From positions 1-64,000 of the forward strand of contig NZ_JAMHIW010000014.1 in assembly GCF_023896955.1 (NCBI RefSeq): DNA of 64,000 nucleotides, read 5' to 3'. This DNA is from Micromonospora sp. RHAY321. Its GTDB lineage: Bacteria > Actinomycetota > Actinomycetes > Mycobacteriales > Micromonosporaceae. Positions 57,703-64,000 of this stretch are shown here, one piece after another. The notes under the pieces are model-generated. The model worked only from the letters and a program-made list of their open reading frames with translations, did no database searches and was not told the DNA's origin. Made by a program: the position numbers and the translations under genes. How positions within the stretch are numbered: the stretch's first letter is position 1; the number at the start of each line of letters is the position of its first letter.

Positions 57703-57803
57703 CGAAGGCTCGAGCTCGCCCGGCGTTGCGTCGGGCGTTGGTTCCGCCAGGCTCCGGCCGGCCGCGACGGCGGCCGGAGAACCGGCAGACATAGGAGATA
57801 GAC

Positions 57804-58172
57804 GTGATTCAGCAGGAGTCGCGACTGCGCGTCGCCGACAACACGGGTGCTCGGGAGATCCTGTGCATCCGGGTTCTCGGTGGCTCCGGTCGGCGCTACG
57901 CGAGCATCGGCGACGTCATCGTGGCCACCGTCAAGGACGCGATCCCGGGTGCCGGTGTCAAGAAGGGCGACGTCGTCAAGGCGGTCATCGTCCGCACCGC
58001 GAAGGAGAAGCGGCGGCCGGACGGCTCGTACATCCGCTTCGACGAGAACGCCGCCGTCATCATCAAGGACGGTGGGGACCCGCGCGGAACCCGCATCTTC
58101 GGCCCGGTGGGTCGGGAGCTGCGGGACAAGCGGTTCATGAAGATTATTTCCCTCGCGCCGGAGGTGTTGTGA
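57804..58172 (+). CDS. rplN: 50S ribosomal protein L14
   Basis: A 122-residue protein at the subunit interface. IQQESRLRVADNTGAREILC and the end GPVGRELRDKRFMKIISLAP are typical. GTG 57804 follows AGGAGATAGAC; it opens the spc group. Confidence 0.97.
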   Translation: MIQQESRLRVADNTGAREILCIRVLGGSGRRYASIGDVIVATVKDAIPGAGVKKGDVVKAVIVRTAKEKRRPDGSYIRFDENAAVIIKDGGDPRGTRIFGPVGRELRDKRFMKIISLAPEVL

Positions 58173-58489
58173 CCGTGAAGGTCAAGAAGGGCGACACGGT
58201 CGTCGTCATCGCCGGCAAGGACAAGGGTGCCAAGGGCAAGGTCATTGCGGCCTTCCCGCGGCAGGACAAGGTCCTGGTCGAGGGCGTGAACCGGGTCAAG
58301 AAGCACACCCGCATCAGCACCACCCAGCGTGGCGCCAAGACCGGCGGCATCGTCACCCAGGAGGCCCCGATCCACGTCTCGAACGTGCAGGTCCTGGACT
58401 CCGACGGCAAGCCGACCCGCGTCGGTTACCGGATCGACGACAACGGCCAGAAGGTCCGCATCGCGCGTAGCACCGGTAAGGACCTGTGA
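58169..58489 (+). CDS. rplX: 50S ribosomal protein L24
   Basis: A 106-residue assembly initiator with the KOW motif KKGDTVVVIAGKDKGAKGKV. GTG 58169 overlaps the rplN stop; a GTG two codons later is possible. Confidence 0.95.
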   Translation: MTVKVKKGDTVVVIAGKDKGAKGKVIAAFPRQDKVLVEGVNRVKKHTRISTTQRGAKTGGIVTQEAPIHVSNVQVLDSDGKPTRVGYRIDDNGQKVRIARSTGKDL

Positions 58490-59055
58490 TGACCACGGCT
58501 ACCGAAAAGACCATGCCGCGCCTCAAGGAGCGGTACCGCAACGAGATCGTGGCCCAGCTGCGCGAGCAGCACAGCTACGGCAACCCCATGCAGGTGCCGC
58601 GGCTGGTCAAGATCGTCGTCAACATGGGTGTCGGCGAGGCTGCTCGCGACGCCAAGCTGATCGACGGCGCGGTCCGCGACCTCGCCACGATCACCGGCCA
58701 GAAGCCGCAGGTGCGGCGGGCGACCAAGTCCATCGCGCAGTTCAAGCTCCGCGAGGGCATGCCGATCGGTGCGAAGGTGACCCTTCGCGGCGACCGGATG
58801 TGGGAGTTCCTGGACCGGCTGCTGTCCATCGCGCTGCCGCGTATCCGCGACTTCCGCGGTCTGGACGGGCGCAAGCTCGACGGGCACGGCAACTACACGT
58901 TCGGTCTGACCGAACAGTCGGTGTTCCACGAGATCGACCAGGACCGGATCGATCGCCAGCGGGGCATGGACATCACGGTGGTCACCACCGCCACGACTGA
59001 CGACGAGGGCCGGGCGCTGCTCAAGCTTCTGGGCTTCCCGTTCAAGGAGAACTGA
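58489..59055 (+). CDS. rplE: 50S ribosomal protein L5
   Basis: A 188-residue 5S rRNA binder; VPRLVKIVVNMGVGEAARDA is the family signature. ATG 58489 overlaps the rplX TGA by one base. Confidence 0.96.
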   Translation: MTTATEKTMPRLKERYRNEIVAQLREQHSYGNPMQVPRLVKIVVNMGVGEAARDAKLIDGAVRDLATITGQKPQVRRATKSIAQFKLREGMPIGAKVTLRGDRMWEFLDRLLSIALPRIRDFRGLDGRKLDGHGNYTFGLTEQSVFHEIDQDRIDRQRGMDITVVTTATTDDEGRALLKLLGFPFKEN

Positions 59056-59056
59056 G

Positions 59057-59242
59057 ATGGCCAAGAAGGCGCTGATCATCAAGGCGGCCGCGAAGCCGAA
59101 GTTCTCGGTTCGCGCGTACACCCGCTGCCAGCGGTGCGGGCGTCCGAAGGCGGTCTACCGCAAGTTCGGTCTCTGCCGGGTGTGCATCCGGGAGATGGCC
59201 CACCGCGGTGAGCTGCCGGGCGTGTCCAAGGCTTCCTGGTAA
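59057..59242 (+). CDS. rpsN: 30S ribosomal protein S14, zinc-binding type
   Basis: A 61-residue short-type S14 with two zinc knuckles, CQRCG and CRVC, all four ligands present. A zinc-free paralogue, expected elsewhere in such genomes, is not in this window. ATG is one base after rplE. Confidence 0.97.
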   Translation: MAKKALIIKAAAKPKFSVRAYTRCQRCGRPKAVYRKFGLCRVCIREMAHRGELPGVSKASW

Positions 59243-59358
59243 GGGCGACCGCGTCCCGGCTGTCGGCCGGGAACTCCTGCACCGATTAGGTATTGCTCTT
59301 CGCCGTAGGCCCGGGGCTGATGCCCCGGGAACCCCGGCGAGAAAGGCTGACGAAATCC

Positions 59359-59766
59359 ATGACGATGACCGACCCGATCGCAGACATGCTCACGCGTCTG
59401 CGTAACGCCAACCAGGCGTACCACGATCAGGTGAAGATGCCCTACTCCAAGATCAAGGCGAACATCGCCGAGGTCCTGAAGGCCGAGGGTTACATCGCCA
59501 CCTGGTCGGTCGAGGAGCCCGAGGAGGGCGCCGTCGGCAAGCGACTGGTCGTCGAGCTGAAGTACGGCCAGAACCGCGAGCGGAGCCTGGCCGGCATCAA
59601 GCGCGTGTCCAAGCCCGGTCTCCGGGTGTACGCCAAGTCGGACGGGCTCCCGCGGGTGCTCGGTGGGCTGGGCGTGGCGATCATTTCGACGTCCCAGGGG
59701 CTGCTGACCGACCGGCAGGCCCGCAAGCGGAGTGTTGGCGGGGAAGTCCTCGCCTTCGTCTGGTAA
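59359..59766 (+). CDS. rpsH: 30S ribosomal protein S8
   Basis: A 135-residue central-domain protein, the repressor of the spc operon in E. coli. TMTDPIADMLTRLRNANQAY is the start and STSQGLLTDRQARKRSVGGE the conserved end. A 116-base gap to rpsN separates it from the previous gene. Confidence 0.97.
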   Translation: MTMTDPIADMLTRLRNANQAYHDQVKMPYSKIKANIAEVLKAEGYIATWSVEEPEEGAVGKRLVVELKYGQNRERSLAGIKRVSKPGLRVYAKSDGLPRVLGGLGVAIISTSQGLLTDRQARKRSVGGEVLAFVW

Positions 59767-59782
59767 CGGGAGACAGGTAGAA

Positions 59783-60325
59783 ATGTCGCGAATTGGACGT
59801 AAGTCGATCCCGGTACCAGCCGGCGTCGACATCACGATCGACGGGCAGACCGTCAAGGTCAAGGGCCCCAAGGGCCAGCTCCAGCACACCCTCGCCGAGC
59901 CGATCACGATCGAGCGGGCCGAGGACGGGCAGCTGAGCGTCAACCGCCCGAACGACGAGCGCAAGGCCAAGGAACTGCACGGCCTGAGCCGTACGCTGGT
60001 TGCCAACATGATCGTCGGGGTCACCGAGGGCTACCGCAAGAGCCTGGAGATCGCCGGCACCGGTTACCGGGTCACCGCCAAGGGTTCGGACCTCGAGTTC
60101 GCGCTCGGGTTCTCGCACCCGGTGGTCGTCCCCGCCCCGGCGGGCATCACCTTCACGGTGGAGCGGCCGACCCTGTTCCACGTGGCCGGCATCGACAAGC
60201 AGCAGGTCGGTGAGGTCGCCGCCAACATCCGGAAGATCCGTCCGCCGGAGCCCTACAAGGGCAAGGGCGTGAAGTACCAGGGCGAGGTCATCCGCCGCAA
60301 GGCCGGAAAGGCAGGTAAGAAGTGA
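59783..60325 (+). CDS. rplF: 50S ribosomal protein L6
   Basis: A 180-residue protein near the factor-binding site; SRIGRKSIPVPAGVDITIDG is the start and PPEPYKGKGVKYQGEVIRRK the signature. The stop overlaps rplR. Confidence 0.97.
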   Translation: MSRIGRKSIPVPAGVDITIDGQTVKVKGPKGQLQHTLAEPITIERAEDGQLSVNRPNDERKAKELHGLSRTLVANMIVGVTEGYRKSLEIAGTGYRVTAKGSDLEFALGFSHPVVVPAPAGITFTVERPTLFHVAGIDKQQVGEVAANIRKIRPPEPYKGKGVKYQGEVIRRKAGKAGKK

Positions 60326-60711
60326 GCGCCACGCTGCTCAAGCGCCGCCGCGGTGTCGCCGCCAAGCGCGCCGTCGGGCGTGCGCGTCGGCATTTCCGCG
60401 TCCGCAAGAACGTCAGCGGTACGGCCGAGCGTCCGCGCCTGGTCGTCACCCGTTCGCTGCGGCACATGGTCGCCCAGATCGTCGACGACACCAAGGGTCA
60501 CACCCTGGCGTCGGCGTCGACCCTGGACGCCTCGCTGCGCGGTGCCGAGGGCGACAAGAGCGCCCTCGCCGGCAAGGTGGGCGCGCTGCTCGCCGAGCGG
60601 GCCAAGGCCGCCGGCGTCTCCAAGGTCGTCTTCGACCGCGGTGGCAACCGGTACGCGGGGCGTGTCGCCGCGCTTGCCGATGCTGCCCGCGAAGCCGGGC
60701 TCGAGTTCTAA
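60322..60711 (+). CDS. rplR: 50S ribosomal protein L18
   Basis: A 129-residue 5S rRNA binder; RPRLVVTRSLRHMVAQIVDD and VVFDRGGNRYAGRVAALADA are conserved. GTG start overlaps rplF (GTGA). Confidence 0.96.
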   Translation: MSATLLKRRRGVAAKRAVGRARRHFRVRKNVSGTAERPRLVVTRSLRHMVAQIVDDTKGHTLASASTLDASLRGAEGDKSALAGKVGALLAERAKAAGVSKVVFDRGGNRYAGRVAALADAAREAGLEF

Positions 60712-60744
60712 CAACCCCGTCACGAGAGATAAGGAAGGCTGCTG

Positions 60745-61359
60745 ATGCCAGGTCAACAGCGCCGTGGCGGCGGGTCCGGTGGCAACGAGGGTGGTCGCCG
60801 CGACAACCGCCGTGAGGGCGGCCGCGGAAACGCGCCCGTCGAGAAGACCCCGCACCTTGAGCGGGTCGTCGCGATCAACCGCGTCGCCAAGGTCGTGAAG
60901 GGTGGTCGTCGCTTCAGCTTCACCGCCCTGGTGATCGTGGGCGACGGCGACGGCACGGTCGGCGTGGGCTACGGAAAGGCCAAGGAGGTGCCCGCGGCCA
61001 TCGCCAAGGGTGTCGAGGAGGCCAAGAAGCACTTCTTCAAGGTCCCGCGGATCGGCCAGTCGATCCCGCACCCGGTGACGGGTGAGGACGCCGCTGGCGT
61101 GGTGCTGCTCAAGCCGGCCTCGGCCGGTACGGGTGTCATCGCCGGTGGTCCGGTGCGCGCCGTTCTGGAGTGCGCCGGGATCCACGACGTGCTCTCGAAG
61201 AGCCTCGGCTCGTCGAACCCGATCAACATCGTGCACGCCACCGTGGCGGCCCTGAAGGGGCTTGAGTCCCCCGAGCAGGTCGCTGCGCGTCGTGGCCTGC
61301 CGGTGGAGGACGTCGCGCCGGCCGCCATGCTGGCGTCGCGTGCGGGGGTGGCGCACTGA
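60745..61359 (+). CDS. rpsE: 30S ribosomal protein S5
   Basis: A 204-residue accuracy protein. The first ~30 residues are Gly and Arg rich (an actinobacterial extension), then LERVVAINRVAKVVKGGRRF and the double-stranded-RNA-binding fold. The spectinomycin loop KVVKGGRRFSF appears wild type. Confidence 0.97.
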   Translation: MPGQQRRGGGSGGNEGGRRDNRREGGRGNAPVEKTPHLERVVAINRVAKVVKGGRRFSFTALVIVGDGDGTVGVGYGKAKEVPAAIAKGVEEAKKHFFKVPRIGQSIPHPVTGEDAAGVVLLKPASAGTGVIAGGPVRAVLECAGIHDVLSKSLGSSNPINIVHATVAALKGLESPEQVAARRGLPVEDVAPAAMLASRAGVAH

Positions 61360-61541
61360 TGGCACGTCTGAAGGTCACCCAGGTCCGATCCGGTATCGGG
61401 ACCAAGCAGAACCAGCGTGACTCGCTGCGTTCGCTCGGCCTCAAGCGGATCAACGACGTGGTGGTCAAGGAGGACCGGCCCGAGATCCGTGGCATGATCT
61501 TCACTGTGAACCACCTCGTGAAGGTCGAGGAGGTCGAGTAA
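61359..61541 (+). CDS. rpmD: 50S ribosomal protein L30
   Basis: A 60-residue protein: ARLKVTQVRSGIGTKQNQRD and VNHLVKVEEVE. ATG overlaps the rpsE TGA; its TAA overlaps the rplO ATG. Confidence 0.96.
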   Translation: MARLKVTQVRSGIGTKQNQRDSLRSLGLKRINDVVVKEDRPEIRGMIFTVNHLVKVEEVE

Positions 61542-61984
61542 TGACGATCAAGGTGCACCACCTGCGCCCGGCGCCCGGTTCCAAGACCGCGAAGACCCGT
61601 GTGGGTCGCGGTGAGGGTTCCAAGGGCAAGACCGCTGGTCGCGGTACCAAGGGTTCCAAGGCCCGCAAGAACATCTCGGCGGCGTTCGAGGGTGGGCAGA
61701 TGCCCATCCACATGCGCCTGCCGAAGATGAAGGGCTTCAAGAACAAGTTCAAGGTGGTCTTCCAGGTGGTCAACCTGGACCGGCTCGCCGAGCTGTTCCC
61801 GAACGGCGGCCAGGTTGGCCCGCTCGAGCTGGTCGAGGCCGGTGCGGTCCGCAAGGGCCACCCGGTCAAGGTCCTCGGCACCGGGGATCTCGGTGGGGTG
61901 GCGCTCCAGGTGTCGGCGCACGCGTTCAGCGCGTCGGCCAAGGAGAAGATCGCCGCTGCCGGTGGCTCCACCACCGAGCTGTAA
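61541..61984 (+). CDS. rplO: 50S ribosomal protein L15
   Basis: A 147-residue protein; HHLRPAPGSKTAKTRVGRGE, GSKGKTAGRGTKGSKARKN and the C-terminal fold are typical. Ends the spc ribosomal genes. Confidence 0.97.
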   Translation: MTIKVHHLRPAPGSKTAKTRVGRGEGSKGKTAGRGTKGSKARKNISAAFEGGQMPIHMRLPKMKGFKNKFKVVFQVVNLDRLAELFPNGGQVGPLELVEAGAVRKGHPVKVLGTGDLGGVALQVSAHAFSASAKEKIAAAGGSTTEL

Positions 61985-61994
61985 GGCGTACGAC

Positions 61995-62037
61995 CCATGG
62001 CGCCCGTCCAGTTGTGAGCAACTGGCGGGCGCCATGG
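61995..62037 (+). terminator. Long hairpin between rplO and secY
   Basis: Arms at 61995-62014 and 62019-62037, nineteen pairs with one bulged T and a TGAG loop, 11 bases after rplO. It separates secY from the ribosomal genes. The remaining 180 bases hold the secY leader, with a smaller stem CCGGGCA/TGCCCGG near 62091. Confidence 0.7.
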
Positions 62038-62218
62038 TCTGCCTGGGGCGATATGCGCCCGGTAATATCGGAATCGGTTTATGTAGCCGGGCACATCTGC
62101 CCGGACCGGGATAGGGCTGTTAGAGTCCCATCCCAGCCATGGATTCCGGGCGCTCGCCCGGGATCCACCCCGACCCGCCAGGGATCACCGGCGGCCCGCC
62201 TCGCGCAGGAGGAAGAAG

Positions 62219-63547
62219 TTGCTGTCCGCCTTTCTCAGTGCGTTCCGTACGCCTGACCTGCGCAAGAAGCTGCTGTTCACAGTAGGCATCATCGCGGTCT
62301 ACCGGCTGGGTGCCACGCTCCCCAGTCCGGGCGTCTCGTACGGCAACGTGCAGAAGTGCCTCGACACCCTCCAGGGTGAGTCGACGGGTGTGCTGAACCT
62401 GCTCAACCTCTTCTCCGGCGGAGCGCTGCTACAGCTCTCGGTCTTCGCGCTGGGCATCATGCCCTACATCACCGCGTCGATCATCCTGCAGCTGCTCACC
62501 GTCGTGATCCCGCGCCTGGAGCAGCTCCGCAAGGAGGGCCAGGCAGGCCAGGCCAAGATCACGCAGTACACCCGCTACCTGACCCTGGGTCTCGGCGTGC
62601 TGCAGGCCTCGGCGTTCGTGGCGTTGGCCCGCTCGGGGCAGCTCTTCCAGAACCGCTGCGACGAGTTCCCGATCATCCCCCGGGGCACCGGCATCCCGGA
62701 CTGGCTGACCCTGGCCATCCTGGTGATGACCATGACCGCCGGCACCGGCATGGTCATGTGGCTCGGTGAGCTCATCACCGACCGGGGCGTCGGCAACGGC
62801 ATGTCCGTCCTGATCTTCACCTCGATCGCCGCGCGGCTGCCCAGCGAGGGCTGGCAGATCAAGACCAGCAAGGGCTGGGACATGTTCGCCCTGGTCATCG
62901 CGCTGGTCCTGGTGGTCATCACCGCGGTCACGTTCATCGAGCAGGCGCAGCGCCGCATCCCGGTGCAGTACGCCAAGCGGATGATCGGCCGCCGGATGTA
63001 CGGCGGCACCTCGACCTACATCCCGCTGAAGGTCAACCAGGCGGGTGTGATCCCGGTCATCTTCGGCTCGTCGCTGCTCTACCTGCCGCAGTTGGCCCTG
63101 CAGTTCTTCGACCAGACCGACCCGGGCAAGACCCAGGCGTGGATCCAGAACAACCTGGTCAACCCGAGTAGCCCGATCTACATCACGGTCTACTTCCTGA
63201 TGATCATCTTCTTCACGTACTTCTACGTCTCGATCACGTTCAACCCGACCGAGGTCGCGGACAACATGAAGAAGTACGGCGGGTTCGTGCCGGGCATCCG
63301 CCCGGGCAAGCCGACGGCCGACTACCTGGACTTCATCCTCAGCCGGATCACCCTGCCGGGCGCGCTCTACCTCGGCGTCATCTCGATCCTGCCGAACTTC
63401 TTCTTCATCTGGCTGGACAACCAGCAGTACCAGAACTTCCCGTTCGGCGGCACCGCTGTGCTCATCATGGTCGGCGTCGGTCTGGAGACCGTGAAGCAGA
63501 TCGAGAGCCAACTCATGCAGCGGAACTACGAAGGGTTCCTGCGGTAG
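62219..63547 (+). CDS. secY: Protein translocase subunit SecY
   Basis: A 442-residue channel subunit with ten membrane segments. The start is TTG at 62219, with AGGAGGAAGAAG directly before it, giving LSAFLSAFRTPDLRKKLLFT. Plug-region PSPGVSYG and the cytoplasmic loop PVQYAKRMIGRRMYGG are typical. adk starts one base after the stop. Confidence 0.97.
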   Translation: MLSAFLSAFRTPDLRKKLLFTVGIIAVYRLGATLPSPGVSYGNVQKCLDTLQGESTGVLNLLNLFSGGALLQLSVFALGIMPYITASIILQLLTVVIPRLEQLRKEGQAGQAKITQYTRYLTLGLGVLQASAFVALARSGQLFQNRCDEFPIIPRGTGIPDWLTLAILVMTMTAGTGMVMWLGELITDRGVGNGMSVLIFTSIAARLPSEGWQIKTSKGWDMFALVIALVLVVITAVTFIEQAQRRIPVQYAKRMIGRRMYGGTSTYIPLKVNQAGVIPVIFGSSLLYLPQLALQFFDQTDPGKTQAWIQNNLVNPSSPIYITVYFLMIIFFTYFYVSITFNPTEVADNMKKYGGFVPGIRPGKPTADYLDFILSRITLPGALYLGVISILPNFFFIWLDNQQYQNFPFGGTAVLIMVGVGLETVKQIESQLMQRNYEGFLR

Positions 63548-64000
63548 ATGAGACTCGTTCTGGTTGGCCCGCCGGGCGCGGGCAAGGGCACACAGGCCGA
63601 GTTCATCGCTGCCCACCTGTCGGTTCCGAAGATCTCGACCGGAGACATCTTCCGGTCGAACGTCACCCAGGGCACGCCGCTCGGCATCGAGGCGAAGCGG
63701 TACATGGACGCGGGCGAGCTGGTCCCGGACGAGGTGACCATCAACATGGTCCGGGACCGGCTGGCCGAGCCCGACGCCAGCGAGGGGTTTCTGCTCGACG
63801 GTTTCCCGCGGACCACTCCGCAGGCCGCCGCGCTGGACAAGCTCCTCGCCGACCTGGGCACCGCGCTGGATCTGGTCCTGGAGCTGGTGGTCGACGACGA
63901 CGAGGTGATCCGGCGGCTCTCGGGCCGGCGCACCTGTCGGGGCTGCGGCAAGATCTGGCACGTCGAGTTCGACGCCACGACCCGGCCCGGCATCTGTGAC
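63548..64000 (+). CDS. adk: Adenylate kinase, 3' end off the window
   Basis: The first 151 codons. P-loop GPPGAGKGTQ, NMP-binding STGDIFRSNVT, and LDGFPRT are present. The lid has cysteines CRGCGKIW and ...GICD, suggesting a zinc-stabilised lid. It interconverts AMP, ATP and ADP. Position after secY is conserved. Confidence 0.96.
   Translation, partial: MRLVLVGPPGAGKGTQAEFIAAHLSVPKISTGDIFRSNVTQGTPLGIEAKRYMDAGELVPDEVTINMVRDRLAEPDASEGFLLDGFPRTTPQAAALDKLLADLGTALDLVLELVVDDDEVIRRLSGRRTCRGCGKIWHVEFDATTRPGICD

Overview
The window is high-GC DNA (roughly 70% by eye) with many GTG and some TTG starts, from an actinomycete that is most likely Micromonospora or a close relative in the Micromonosporaceae. 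The evidence is the order rpmG-hadA-hadB-tRNA-Trp-secE-nusG-rplK-rplA followed by rpoB-rpoC-rpsL-rpsG-fusA-tuf and the S10/spc operons, TTG-started rpoB and secY, and the style of the intergenic palindromes. Genus-level assignment is inference.

Bases 1-14400 hold a secreted repeat protein (cut by the left edge) and a dispersed partial complex I gene set. It comprises nuoB, nuoC, nuoH, nuoI and the tightly overlapping run nuoJ-K-L-M-N. Unrelated genes lie between the pieces: a DUF2252 protein, a glucose-dehydrogenase-like MDR enzyme, a xi-class glutathionyl-hydroquinone-reductase-like enzyme and a SnoaL-like protein. NuoA, NuoD and the NADH module NuoE/F/G are not encoded in the window. A 20-codon mini-cistron is wedged between nuoL and nuoM.

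Bases 14400-30200 are accessory: htpX, an MFS permease, a VOC protein, and a metal-homeostasis block (CDF exporter and divergent ArsR regulator, a HupE/UreJ-DUF3105 fusion, a ChrA transporter), then a YajQ homologue. tRNA-Tyr follows. Its 3' end is duplicated 1.9 kb downstream (55 bp, one mismatch), and the tail of a tyrosine recombinase gene lies just inside the second copy. This is the scar of an integrated element carrying two unknown genes. Beyond it are a small zinc-finger protein, a frameshifted epoxide hydrolase, an SMI1/KNR4-like protein, a tiny membrane peptide with two DVVWG motifs and a GGDEF-EAL protein.

Bases 30200-64000 are the core translation and transcription region: tRNA-Thr, tRNA-Met, rpmG, hadAB, tRNA-Trp, secE-nusG, rplKA, an ABC transporter pair, the L10 leader with rplJL, rpoBC, two small membrane-protein genes, the str operon (rpsL-rpsG-fusA-tuf), the S10 operon (rpsJ to rpsQ), the spc operon (rplN to rplO), secY and the start of adk. 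Several of these units have a recognisable promoter whose -10 is TACTCT or TACACT, and most gaps hold strong GC hairpins that probably end or tune transcription.
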